The translations under genes were made by a program, and so were the position numbers. From NCBI GenBank assembly GCA_027452065.1, contig DAIDHC010000062.1, positions 1-39,903 of the forward strand: 39,903 nt of DNA, written 5' to 3'. Shown here in pieces: positions 7,147 to 15,447 of the stretch. Position 1 is the first letter of the stretch; every line of letters starts with the position of its first letter. Origin of the DNA: Bryobacterales bacterium. Lineage in GTDB: Bacteria; Acidobacteriota; Terriglobia; Bryobacterales; Bryobacteraceae. A model generated the notes under the pieces. The model saw only the letters and a list, made by a program, of their open reading frames with translations, made no database searches and was not told where the DNA came from.

Positions 7147-9591
7147 ATGCAATTTCTAGGACCGACCAACTATCGCCGCCTCAACGAGGCCGCGGGATTC
7201 GTGTTTCTCATCGCCGGGCTTCTGGTGGCGCTGAGCCTGGCCTCCTACCATCCGCTCGATCCATCCTGGGACACGGTGTCGAGCCTGGCGCGCCCGCAGA
7301 ACCTGATCGGGCGGCTGGGCTCGTACTCGGCCGATGCGTGCCTGCAGTTTCTGGGGCTGGCGGCGGCGGCGCTTCCGATGCTGTTGTGGCTGATGGCCTG
7401 GAAATGGATGCGGTCGCAGTTGATCACGGCTCCGCTGGTGCGGACGCTGGGCGCGGCGATGCTGGTGGCGAGCGTGTGCACGGGGTTGAGCCTGGGGATT
7501 TCCTGGCGGCCGTGGGGAGGAGCGGTTGCCTGCGGCGGCGTTGTGGGCGAGCTGCTGGGGGACTGGCTGACGGGGATGGTGAATCCGCTGGGAGCGCTGG
7601 TGATCACCGGATCGGTGTTCGTGCTTTCGCTGTACCTGGTGTCGACGTTTTCGGTGATGACGCTGAAGAGAGTGTTTGCCGGGCCGCTGCGGATGGTGGA
7701 GGCGTGGGGCGGGGCGTGGGAGAGATGGCAGGCGCGGCGGAGGCTAGCGGCGGCGGCGCGGCAGGAGAAAAAGAAAGCGGAGAGGGAGCGAGAGAAGGCC
7801 GAGCGGGCGGCGGAGCGGCAGGCGCTGAAAGAGAAGAAGCTGGCCGAGCGGCGGGCGCGGCGGGGCGAGCCGGCCGGGGCGCCGGCGGCGGTGGAGACCT
7901 TGTCCGCCGACACGCCTCCGTGGGAAACGGCGGCGGCGGTGGAAGAGGCGAGGCTGGTGGAGGAGAGGGAAGAGGAACCGGCCGACATTCCGATTCACGT
8001 GCTGGAAGACGACCGGCCGGCGGAGCCGGAGCCACCGCCTGCCGCCGCTGCGCCGATGCCTGTGCCGGCGGTGGCGGGCCGCGCGGCGCCGCCGGAGCGT
8101 CCGGCCGAATACCGGCTGCCGCCGACGTCGCTGCTGAACGAGGTGCCGGGGCGCAACCCGCACGACAGCGCGGAGCTCAAAGAGATCGCCGCGCGCATCA
8201 AGAGCAAGTTCGAGGAGTTCAACGTCACCGGCTCGGTGGTGCAGATCAATCCGGGGCCGGTGGTGACGACGTTCGAATACAAGCCCGAGGCGGGAGTGAA
8301 ATACAGCAAGATCACCTCGCTCACCGAGGACCTTTGCCTGGGACTGCAGGCGGAATCGATTCTGATCGAGCGGATTCCGGGCAAGCCGACGGTGGGCATC
8401 GAGGTGCCGAACAACAGGAGGGAGCTGATCAGCCTGCGGCAGATTCTGGAGTCGGAGGAGTTCGACCAGTCCTCTTCGCGGCTGACGATGTGCCTGGGCA
8501 AGGACATCAGCGGGCGGATCAAGGTGGCTTCGCTCGAGTCGATGCCGCACCTGCTGATTGCGGGTTCGACGGGAGCGGGCAAGAGCGTGATGCTGAACTC
8601 GCTCATCATGTCGGTCCTCTATAAAGCGACGCCGGATGAAGTGCGGCTGATCATGGTGGATCCCAAACGCGTGGAGCTGGGGATATACGAAGGCGTTCCG
8701 CACCTGCTGACGCCGGTGATCACGGACGCCAAGAAAGCGACCAATGCGCTGCGGAACGCGGTGCTGGAGATGGAGCGGCGGCTGAAGCTGCTGGCGAGCC
8801 AGGGGGTGCGGAACATCGACCAGTTCAACCGCAAGGCGCGGCAGATCCAGTCGCGGCCGATGAGCCTGTTTGAGGAAGAAGAGGCCGAGGAGAGAGAGCT
8901 GGCGCCGCTGCCCTACATCATGATTCTGATCGACGAGCTGGCGGATCTGATGATGCTGGAGCGGGCCAACGTGGAAGAGGCGGTGACGAGGCTGGCGCAG
9001 ATGGCGCGGGCGGTGGGAATGCACCTGGTGCTGGCGACGCAGAGGCCGAGCGTGGACGTGATCACGGGGTTGATCAAGGCGAATTTTCCGTCGCGCATCA
9101 GCTTTCGCGTGGCCACGAGAGTGGACTCGCGGACGGTGCTGGACGTGATGGGCGCCGAGCACCTGCTGGGGAAGGGCGACATGCTGTTTCTGCCGCCGGG
9201 CTCGTCGCGGCTGACCAGGGTTCACGGGGCTTTTGTGACGGAAGCCGAGATTAACGAAGTGGTGGAGTACTGGAAGGCGCAGGCGCGGCCGGATTACGAC
9301 TCGACGTTCCTGCAGGCGCCGCCGGCCGAGGATGAAGCGGAGATGGAGGAGGAGGAGTACGACGGGGCCGAAGATCCGATGTATCAGGACGCGGTGCGCG
9401 TGGTGCTGGAGATGGGGAAGGCTTCGACGTCGACGCTGCAGCGGCGGCTGCGGCTGGGCTACGGGCGGGCGGCGCGCATTCTGGACATGATGCAGAGGGA
9501 AGGCATCATCGGGCCGCCGGACGGGAGCAAGCCGCGGGAGGTGCTGAAGCGTCCGGACTGGCTGGAGGAAGTGGAGAGCGGAATGCGCTGA
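7147..9591 (+). CDS. ftsK: DNA translocase FtsK/SpoIIIE
   Basis: Septum-anchored, ATP-driven double-strand DNA pump that clears the chromosome terminus from the division site. The 814 aa protein shows the standard layout. An N-terminal membrane domain has about four hydrophobic segments between residues 18 and 185. It is followed by a charged linker rich in Lys, Glu, Arg and Ala (about 197-240, coiled-coil-like) and a Pro/Ala-rich stretch. The RecA-like motor follows, with Walker A AGSTGAGKS at about 475-483 and a Walker B ILIDELADLM. The C-terminal winged-helix gamma domain (about 745-805, with STSTLQRRLRLGYGRAARI) reads DNA polarity motifs. The gene stands alone and converges with a PspC gene. 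Several GGGNAGGG polarity-type motifs lie in the window (see findings). Confidence 0.95.
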   Translation: MQFLGPTNYRRLNEAAGFVFLIAGLLVALSLASYHPLDPSWDTVSSLARPQNLIGRLGSYSADACLQFLGLAAAALPMLLWLMAWKWMRSQLITAPLVRTLGAAMLVASVCTGLSLGISWRPWGGAVACGGVVGELLGDWLTGMVNPLGALVITGSVFVLSLYLVSTFSVMTLKRVFAGPLRMVEAWGGAWERWQARRRLAAAARQEKKKAEREREKAERAAERQALKEKKLAERRARRGEPAGAPAAVETLSADTPPWETAAAVEEARLVEEREEEPADIPIHVLEDDRPAEPEPPPAAAAPMPVPAVAGRAAPPERPAEYRLPPTSLLNEVPGRNPHDSAELKEIAARIKSKFEEFNVTGSVVQINPGPVVTTFEYKPEAGVKYSKITSLTEDLCLGLQAESILIERIPGKPTVGIEVPNNRRELISLRQILESEEFDQSSSRLTMCLGKDISGRIKVASLESMPHLLIAGSTGAGKSVMLNSLIMSVLYKATPDEVRLIMVDPKRVELGIYEGVPHLLTPVITDAKKATNALRNAVLEMERRLKLLASQGVRNIDQFNRKARQIQSRPMSLFEEEEAEERELAPLPYIMILIDELADLMMLERANVEEAVTRLAQMARAVGMHLVLATQRPSVDVITGLIKANFPSRISFRVATRVDSRTVLDVMGAEHLLGKGDMLFLPPGSSRLTRVHGAFVTEAEINEVVEYWKAQARPDYDSTFLQAPPAEDEAEMEEEEYDGAEDPMYQDAVRVVLEMGKASTSTLQRRLRLGYGRAARILDMMQREGIIGPPDGSKPREVLKRPDWLEEVESGMR

Positions 9592-9607
9592 GGCGGGCGG
9601 GGCCGCC

Positions 9608-9940
9608 TCAGACGTGCGAGGGCTGGGCTCCGTGGTCCGGGGCAGGCAGCTCGAAAGGATCGCGCGGCATGACGATCCAGGCCACGAAGTAGGCGACGAC
9701 GCCGAGCAGCGGCACCGGCCAGACGGAGAAGACGAGCCACAAGACGCGGATGAGCGTGGTGTCGGCGTTGAAGTAGCGGGCAAAGCCGGCGCAGACGCCG
9801 GCGATTTTCTTGTCGTACAGTGGCCGGCTGAGCCGGTCCTGCGCCGGGCGCTCGCGCGGCGCGGCGCTGGTGGCGGTGCCACAGTCGAGACAGAATCGGG
9901 CCTTGTCGGGCAGTTCGATACCACAGCGGCAGCAAAACAT
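9608..9940 (-). CDS. Zinc-ribbon PspC-domain membrane protein
   Basis: 110 aa protein. The N-terminal zinc ribbon has two CxxC pairs (C3-x2-C6 and C17-x2-C20). A PspC domain follows at about 37-97, with the typical LYDKKIAGVCAGFARYFN segment and two membrane segments between about 62 and 92. PspC proteins take part in envelope stress responses (phage shock), but the zinc-ribbon form is widespread and poorly studied. I chose the ATG at 9940 because a GGAGG lies eight bases upstream; the open frame extends to 10039 without a domain. The stop is 16 bases from the ftsK stop (convergent genes), and the gene lies 68 bases after the methyltransferase on the same strand. Confidence 0.85.
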   Translation of the reverse strand: MFCCRCGIELPDKARFCLDCGTATSAAPRERPAQDRLSRPLYDKKIAGVCAGFARYFNADTTLIRVLWLVFSVWPVPLLGVVAYFVAWIVMPRDPFELPAPDHGAQPSHV

Positions 9941-10008
9941 CGCCGTTTCCTCCCTCTCTGATGGATGATACGAAAACGAAGGCCAGCGGGTTCGGTGCGA
10001 CTGAGAGA

Positions 10009-10770
10009 TCAGAGGAGGGGGGCGTAGTAAAGGAGGCAATCGTAGACGAGCTCGACGCGGCCATCGCGCTGGTGGTGGGTGAAAAGACGCTCGAGATCGT
10101 CGATCATGGGCTGGTAATGCGGGTGCGGGGTGCGGGGGGCATAGGAGGCGGACAGGAGGCGGCCGCGGAGGCCGTCGAGGTCGAGCGACTGGAGGTTGAG
10201 GAACGAGGCCGAGCGCAGGGCGGCGGGGGCGAAGAACGGGGCGAGGGCTTCGGGGTCGGGATACGTCGCCGCCACCTTTTCATAGTCGAGGCCCCAGCGG
10301 TGAAGGATATCCTCGTAGCCGGAGAGAAAAGGCGAGCCGCCGGTGCGGCGCTCGTTCCAGACGAGCGCGACCCAGCCCGGAGGGCGGAGGATGCGCTGGA
10401 ACTCGGCGCGGGCGCGGGCGCGGTCGAACCAGTGAAAGGCCTGGCCGGCGGTGACGAGGTCGCAGGAGCGGGAATCGAGATTGGTCTGCTCGGCGGCGCC
10501 GGTGACGCTGTGAAAGCGGGGCTCGGCTCCGAGCCACTGCCCGGCGGCGGCGCGCATGGCGGCGTTGGGTTCGACGGCGTACACAGAGGCGCCGGAATCA
10601 AGCAGCAGACGGGTGAGGATGCCGGTTCCCGAGCCGATGTCGGCGACGGTGGAATTGGCGCCGAGGCCGCATTCGCGCTGGAGCAGATCGACAATTCCGG
10701 ATGGGTAGGACGGGCGGCAGCGTACATAATCCGCCACACGGTCAGAAAAGCGCGATACAGAATCGAGCAT
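10009..10770 (-). CDS. Class I SAM-dependent methyltransferase
   Basis: 253 aa from the ATG at 10770, chosen because the family usually starts just before the SxRFSDRVADYVRxRPxYP segment seen at residues 4-22. Motif I ADIGSGTG is at 43-50 and the acidic ribose-binding Glu in VEPN near 67. A TAGQAFHWFD segment is followed by LRPPGWVALVWNER, the pattern of methyltransferase-11-type enzymes close to the yeast trans-aconitate methyltransferase group. The substrate cannot be told. No SD is obvious. A TATAAT lies only 11 bases before this ATG, which would give an almost leaderless mRNA; an upstream ATG at 10782 is the alternative. The gene is divergent from the PP2C gene. Confidence 0.85.
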   Translation of the reverse strand: MLDSVSRFSDRVADYVRCRPSYPSGIVDLLQRECGLGANSTVADIGSGTGILTRLLLDSGASVYAVEPNAAMRAAAGQWLGAEPRFHSVTGAAEQTNLDSRSCDLVTAGQAFHWFDRARARAEFQRILRPPGWVALVWNERRTGGSPFLSGYEDILHRWGLDYEKVAATYPDPEALAPFFAPAALRSASFLNLQSLDLDGLRGRLLSASYAPRTPHPHYQPMIDDLERLFTHHQRDGRVELVYDCLLYYAPLL

Positions 10771-10780
10771 GGCGGGCACC

Positions 10781-10786
10781 ATTATA
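10781..10786 (-). promoter_or_regulatory. Possible -10 box (TATAAT) of the methyltransferase gene
   Basis: A perfect TATAAT on the minus strand in otherwise GC-rich DNA, 11 bases before the chosen ATG. No matching -35 is seen. If used, the transcript would start about four bases before the start codon. Confidence 0.35.
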
Positions 10787-10833
10787 AAGACCGGAGCGTG
10801 CGCGCCGGGAGCCGCCGCCGCTGCCGCGGTCGG

Positions 10834-10842
10834 TGATAGAAT
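10834..10842 (+). promoter_or_regulatory. Possible extended -10 promoter of the PP2C-kinase genes
   Basis: TGATAGAAT contains TG, one base, then TAGAAT: an extended -10 element with no clear -35. Transcription from about 10849 would leave a leader of roughly 55 bases before the GTG at 10905, and would exclude the earlier GTG at 10833 as the start. Confidence 0.35.
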
Positions 10843-10904
10843 CAATCCGTCCGGCACGGAAGCCGGAGCGAGCAGAGGGAAGCTTCCACGGGAATACGAT
10901 ACGA

Positions 10905-11687
10905 GTGTCAGGACTGATCCGGGCTTTTGGCGTTACCGATATCGGGTGTGTGAGGACGTCCAACCAGGACCGAATTCTGGTTGACGATGCCGCGGGCCTC
11001 TACATCGTGGCCGACGGGATGGGCGGGCACGGCCATGGAGAGGTAGCAGCCGAGCTGGCCGTGACGACGAGCCAGTTCTACGTTCAGGCATCGCGGGACC
11101 GCTTCGACGTGAGCTGGCCGTTCGGCTACGACGTCGAGCTGTCGCTGGACGAGAACCGTCTGCGGACGGCGATTCAACTGGCCAACCGCCAGGTGTGGAA
11201 GAGCGCGGAGGAATCGCCGGAGCGCGCGGGAATGGGGACGACGATCGTGGCGGCGCTGGTGAACGGCAATCGGGCGGCGCTTGGCAATGTGGGCGACAGC
11301 AGGATCTATCTGCTGCGCGGAGGAGCGTTGACGCAGCTCAGCAGCGACGATAGCTGGGTGGCGAACATGGTGCGCAACGGCGCGTTGACGGCGAAACAGG
11401 CGCGGGAGCATTCGATGCGCAACGTGCTGACGCAGGCCATCGGAAGCCACAGCGCGGTGGAGGTGCACACGTCGGAGCACCAGTTTGAAAGCGGCGATCT
11501 GCTGCTGATGAGCACCGACGGAGTCCACGGGGTGGTGGACGAGGCCGCGATGCGCTCGATTCTTTTTGCGACGCCGGACATCGAGCGGGCGGGGCAGCAG
11601 TTGGTACAGGCGGCCAAGGAGAACGGCGCTCCCGATAACGCTTCCTGCATTCTGTTGCGGTATGAACCGGAGAGCGCGAAATCATGA
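10905..11687 (+). CDS. PP2C-family Ser/Thr phosphatase (T6SS PppA/Stp1-like)
   Basis: Metal-dependent phosphatase, 260 aa, expected to reverse phosphorylation by the kinase encoded next. Motifs are NQDR (20-23), the metal-binding DGMGGH (37-42), a central GMGTT, GDSRIYLLR, STDGV and the C-terminal DNAS. I chose GTG 10905, which starts just before the conserved domain; an in-frame GTG at 10833 would add 24 residues without recognisable sequence. Neither has a strong Shine-Dalgarno. The stop overlaps the kinase start by four bases (ATGA), so the two are translationally coupled. In Pseudomonas-type T6SS a PppA phosphatase and a PpkA kinase form the threonine phosphorylation switch; position here suggests the same. 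No membrane segment or extra domain is seen. Confidence 0.85.
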   Translation: MSGLIRAFGVTDIGCVRTSNQDRILVDDAAGLYIVADGMGGHGHGEVAAELAVTTSQFYVQASRDRFDVSWPFGYDVELSLDENRLRTAIQLANRQVWKSAEESPERAGMGTTIVAALVNGNRAALGNVGDSRIYLLRGGALTQLSSDDSWVANMVRNGALTAKQAREHSMRNVLTQAIGSHSAVEVHTSEHQFESGDLLLMSTDGVHGVVDEAAMRSILFATPDIERAGQQLVQAAKENGAPDNASCILLRYEPESAKS

Positions 11688-14110
11688 TGGCGGCGTTGGG
11701 TAAGTACGAACTGATCGAGGAGCTGAACTCGGGCTCGATGGGGACGGTGTATGTGGCCCGCGACCGGGTGCTGGACCGGAGGGTGGCGCTGAAGACGGTG
11801 CTGCCGGGGGCGAGCCTGGACGCCGAGCTGAAGGAGCGCTTCTACCGCGAGGCGCGGGCCTGCGCGCGTTTGCAGCATCCGGGCATCGTCACCATTTACG
11901 ATTTCGGCGAGGAAGACGGGACGGCCTACATCGCGATGGAGCTGCTGGTGGGCACGGACCTGCGGCGGATCATTCACGAGCGGCGGCCGCTGCCGATGGA
12001 GATGAAGCTGGAAATCGGCGCCATGGTGTGCGAAGGGCTCGACCACGCGCACGGCCAGGGGATCGTTCACCGGGACATCAAGCCGAGCAACATTTTCGTG
12101 ACCGAGGACGGGCGGGCCAAGATTCTCGATTTCGGCATCGCGCGGACGGCGGCCTCGAGCCTGACGATGGTGGGCCGGGTGCTGGGCACGCCGAACTACA
12201 TGGCGCCGGAGCAGATACTGGGCAAGCCGTGCGACGCGCGGTCAGACCTGTTTTCGGTGGCGATCGTGCTGTTCGAGCTGATCGCGTATTCGCATCCGTT
12301 CCAGGGGCCGTCGATTCCCAAGCGAATTGTGCGGGAGGCGCCGGACGGGCTGCGGACGGTTTGTCCGGAGGCGTCCGAAGAGGTCGAGGCGATACTGAAC
12401 AAGGCTCTGGAGAAGAAGCCTGAGCAGCGGTACCAGTCGTGCCTGGACCTGGCGAAGGACCTGCGGGCCGCCGCCGAGGCGATCCGGCAGCATGCCCGCG
12501 ACGCGGTGACGCGGCCGAAAGTCAGCGCCGCCGAGCTGTTCGCGCCGGCGGCGCCGCTGCCGTCGATGCCACCGCCGCAGGCCGGCGAAGGGACCGAAGT
12601 GCTGATGTCGCGCGTGCTGACGGCCCTGCAGGAGTTCGACGACGCCGTGGATGCCGGCAGTCTGAGCAAAGCGCGGCGGGCGTTTGAGGATGTCCGGAAG
12701 GCGGCGCACGGCGACGAGCGCTTCGAGGGAGCGGTGCAGCGGTCGCAGGAGAGGCTTTACGAACTGGAGCTGAGCGCGCCGGCCGAGGCGCCGGCCACCG
12801 AGTTGAACGCCGCGGTTCCCGGCGCGGCCAGTGTGGCGCGAGGGGCGGGGACGCTGGCCAAGGAGAACGATTTCGAGCCGACGGTGTTCCTGGAACGGCC
12901 GGCCGCCGCGCCGCCGCAGCCTGCGCCGCCCGTGGCACCGGCGGCACCGCCCGCACCCCCTCCGAAGGAAGAACCCGCGCGGCCGGCGTTTTCCGGCGGC
13001 GGAGACGCAACCCGACTTTTCGGCGGCGATTTCGCGCCCCCGCCGGTGAAGCCGCCCGAGCCGAAGCCGGCCGCTCCGCCGCCCCCGGCTCCCGCGGCGG
13101 CAGCGCCGGTGCGGCCGCTGGCTCCCGCCGCTCCGCCTCCGCCGCCCCCGGCGCCCAAGGCGGCTCCGAAAGAGCAGGCCAAGCCGGTCGCTCCGCCGCC
13201 CCCGGCGCCTGCGGCTTCCGCGGCCGCGCCCAGCGCGTCGAGCACGAAGATGATTCTCGGTGTCGGGGCGGTGGCAGTGGTGTTGATTCTGGCGGCGGGC
13301 GCGTACCTGCTTCTGGTCCGGGGAGGTTCCCGCGCCCGGCTGCTGCCTTCGGTTGCCACGGCGCAGGTTGTGGCCAACAGCGCGGCGATCCTGGCCAGCC
13401 CCACGGCGGGGGAGGCGGTGATTGTCGAGGCCCGGCGCGGCGAGACGCTGGACGTGCTTCGCGCCCCGCGCAGCAGCACGCAGGAATGGGTGGAGGTGCA
13501 GTATGCGCCGGGTGGCAAGGTCTACCCGAGGGGCTACGCCAAGATGTCCGATCTCGGCGAATGGAACAGCGACAAAGCGCCGGTGGCGCTGGGGCTGTTG
13601 CGCGCCTTTGCTCCCTCGGCGGGAGCGAGCGAAGCGGAGATCGAGCAGATACTGGCGAAGCTCAACGCTTTTGTGACGCGATTCGCCGGCGCACGCGAGG
13701 AGGCCGATGCCCATCTCGATATCGCCCGGTGGAATGTCGAGCTGGCGCGGCTGGCGGTGGCCGGCGGCAAGAGCGTCGACCCGTTCGTCCAGGCGGCCAA
13801 CGACAACCTGAGCAAGGCGTCGGCGCGGCAGGACCTGGCCGGGCCGATCCGCGATGTCCAGCAGGATCTGTCGATGCTGGCGGCGGCGAGGCCGGCCGCT
13901 CCGGGTGCTGGGGCGGGCGCACCGGCCGCGGCCGCGGCGCTCAGTCCGGAGGCGGCGATGCGGCGCGCCGAGGCGGCCTACGAGAATGGGGACTATGACA
14001 ACGCGCTCCGCTACCTGAGGATGGTTCTGCACGACCAGCCGGGCAATCAACCCGCGGCCGAGCTGCTGAAAAAAGTTCAGAGGGCCAAGGCGCTGGAGAC
14101 AGGGCACTAA
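11684..14110 (+). CDS. Membrane Ser/Thr protein kinase with SH3-like and TPR periplasmic part (PpkA-like)
   Basis: 808 aa. The Hanks-type kinase domain spans about 8-270: glycine loop NSGSMG (15-20), catalytic Lys K37 in VALK, HRD 129-131 in HRDIKPSN, DFG 149-151, APE 174-176. All catalytic residues are present. A long Pro/Ala-rich cytosolic linker follows, holding two isolated Thr motifs, EPTVFLER (T400) and DATRLFGG (T443), that look like phospho-sites. One membrane helix lies at 523-546. Outside it are an SH3-like segment (about 556-626), a helical part, and a TPR-like C terminus (about 756-803). It is translationally coupled to the phosphatase. As the first kinase of a T6SS locus it is a PpkA analogue, though the outer domains differ from those of Pseudomonas PpkA. 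Confidence 0.9.
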   Translation: MMAALGKYELIEELNSGSMGTVYVARDRVLDRRVALKTVLPGASLDAELKERFYREARACARLQHPGIVTIYDFGEEDGTAYIAMELLVGTDLRRIIHERRPLPMEMKLEIGAMVCEGLDHAHGQGIVHRDIKPSNIFVTEDGRAKILDFGIARTAASSLTMVGRVLGTPNYMAPEQILGKPCDARSDLFSVAIVLFELIAYSHPFQGPSIPKRIVREAPDGLRTVCPEASEEVEAILNKALEKKPEQRYQSCLDLAKDLRAAAEAIRQHARDAVTRPKVSAAELFAPAAPLPSMPPPQAGEGTEVLMSRVLTALQEFDDAVDAGSLSKARRAFEDVRKAAHGDERFEGAVQRSQERLYELELSAPAEAPATELNAAVPGAASVARGAGTLAKENDFEPTVFLERPAAAPPQPAPPVAPAAPPAPPPKEEPARPAFSGGGDATRLFGGDFAPPPVKPPEPKPAAPPPPAPAAAAPVRPLAPAAPPPPPPAPKAAPKEQAKPVAPPPPAPAASAAAPSASSTKMILGVGAVAVVLILAAGAYLLLVRGGSRARLLPSVATAQVVANSAAILASPTAGEAVIVEARRGETLDVLRAPRSSTQEWVEVQYAPGGKVYPRGYAKMSDLGEWNSDKAPVALGLLRAFAPSAGASEAEIEQILAKLNAFVTRFAGAREEADAHLDIARWNVELARLAVAGGKSVDPFVQAANDNLSKASARQDLAGPIRDVQQDLSMLAAARPAAPGAGAGAPAAAAALSPEAAMRRAEAAYENGDYDNALRYLRMVLHDQPGNQPAAELLKKVQRAKALETGH

Positions 14111-14119
14111 AGAGATGCG

Positions 14120-15391
14120 ATGGGAAGGGGCTCGATGACCGGCCTGAAAAAGGTAATTCATCTGGTATCGCTTGCCGTGGTGCTGATAGCGCTGGCGGCG
14201 CCTCCGCTCATCGCCCAAAAGACGACGAAAAAGAAACCGAAGGAAGACTCGTTTCTGACCGGCCAGCCGTTCTCGTTCCAGGAACTGGTGGCAGCCGTTG
14301 GGGTGATCTTCCCCGGCCGGCTGACCAAGGCCGTCGACGGGCGCGGGGTGACGTTTTACCCGACTGCGGCGCAGGCGAAGCAGCTCAAGGACGCAGGCGC
14401 GCCGGACGAGTTGATCGCGCTGATCGAGATGAAGGGGGACAAGTTCAAGCCCGTGGTGGCCGCGCCGCCCAAGGTGGTGGTTTCCGGCCCCGTGACGATC
14501 GAGTGCGCGCCGGCCGAATGTGCAATTCAGGTAAACGGAAAGGCGGAAGGGCAGACGCAGGGCGGCGTAAAAAAACTGCCCGGGATACCGCTCGGCCCTC
14601 AGTCGAGCGCGGTGATCGATATCAACAAGGACGGCTACTTCGGGCAGCAGATCGTGCTGCCGTTGAAAGGCGGCGCGCCGGCTTCGGCCAAGCCGGTGGT
14701 GCTGCAGCCGACACCGGCCACCGAAGCCCGATACGGCCAGCAGGTTTTCAACGCGCTGATTGGCAAGCTGGGCGGGGAGGCCGGGCTCAAGGACGCCGGG
14801 CTGCTGAGCGCCTCCGGCAGCGCGAATCTGTTTCAGAGCGGAGGGCAGCGGACCGAGTGGAGCGTCGAGGCGCGGCTGAAAGCGCCGTCGGGAATGGCAT
14901 ACCTGGAAATCAACGGCGCGGGGCTGAAGTGGTGGTGCTCGCTGCGGGGCAGCGATACCAAGGCCGGCGGCAGCGGCAAGCTTAAGGGCGGTCCGGTGGC
15001 GATTGAAATGGAGAAGATGACTCATCAATACCGCGACTATCAACCGGCGGCGCTGATCGACCGGATCCGGGCGGCGAAGATGAAGCTGAACTCGGAATCG
15101 CCGGGGCTGGACGGGCCGGGTCCGGTGGTACTGAAGGCCTCGAGCGCGACGGGAACCTATCTGTTCACGATCGGCGCCAACGGGCTGCCCGAGCGCGTGG
15201 AATATCAGGCGGCTTCCGGCCTCGGCTCCGGGATGGTGGCGGTTTACGGCGACTACGTAAACGCCGGCCAGGCGAAGGTACCCAAGGCGATGGACATCCG
15301 CTTCGGCGACCAGGCGCAGCACGGCATGGAGTTTCGCTTTGACCGCCTGCAATCGGACCCCAAGCTTGCCGATAAGGAATTTCATCGTTAG
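14120..15391 (+). CDS. Exported protein of unknown function with PEGA-like domain, in the T6SS locus
   Basis: 423 aa with a clear signal peptide (hydrophobic core VIHLVSLAVVLIALAAPPLIAQ). No cysteine follows the core, so it is not a lipoprotein. A small helical segment (about 50-110) ends in LKDAGAPDELIALIE, a fold often seen in Acidobacterial secreted proteins. A PEGA-like segment comes next (about 122-185, TIECAPAECAIQVNGKAEG). The remaining 240 residues are beta-rich and I do not recognise them. It lies nine bases after the kinase and 56 bases before tssL, the place where tssJ could be expected, but it lacks a TssJ lipobox. Two in-frame ATGs are possible, 14120 and 14135; the second has an AAGGGG four bases upstream and may be the real one. 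Role in the T6SS is inferred from position only. Confidence 0.75.
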   Translation: MGRGSMTGLKKVIHLVSLAVVLIALAAPPLIAQKTTKKKPKEDSFLTGQPFSFQELVAAVGVIFPGRLTKAVDGRGVTFYPTAAQAKQLKDAGAPDELIALIEMKGDKFKPVVAAPPKVVVSGPVTIECAPAECAIQVNGKAEGQTQGGVKKLPGIPLGPQSSAVIDINKDGYFGQQIVLPLKGGAPASAKPVVLQPTPATEARYGQQVFNALIGKLGGEAGLKDAGLLSASGSANLFQSGGQRTEWSVEARLKAPSGMAYLEINGAGLKWWCSLRGSDTKAGGSGKLKGGPVAIEMEKMTHQYRDYQPAALIDRIRAAKMKLNSESPGLDGPGPVVLKASSATGTYLFTIGANGLPERVEYQAASGLGSGMVAVYGDYVNAGQAKVPKAMDIRFGDQAQHGMEFRFDRLQSDPKLADKEFHR

Positions 15392-15425
15392 CGACGGACG
15401 TCACGCCGGCATTTGCGCCCGTCGA

Positions 15426-15431
15426 TATACT
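15426..15431 (+). promoter_or_regulatory. Possible -10 box before tssL
   Basis: TATACT in the 56-base gap before tssL, without a convincing -35 at 16-18 bases. The same hexamer is the -10 of the tssB promoter and appears again before tssK. The leader would be only about ten bases. Confidence 0.3.
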
Positions 15432-15447
15432 AAGTGAGCGAATTTCT

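Noticed and set aside
10833..10904. Upstream GTG start for the PP2C gene
   Set aside because: It would add 24 unconserved residues and overlaps a probable extended -10 element; GTG 10905 starts just before the domain.
12242..15385. Very long minus-strand open frame (over 1000 codons) opposite the first kinase and the PEGA-like gene
   Set aside because: Composition is Arg/Pro/His-rich with no domain, and it lies fully antisense to well-supported genes; high GC makes such shadow frames common.
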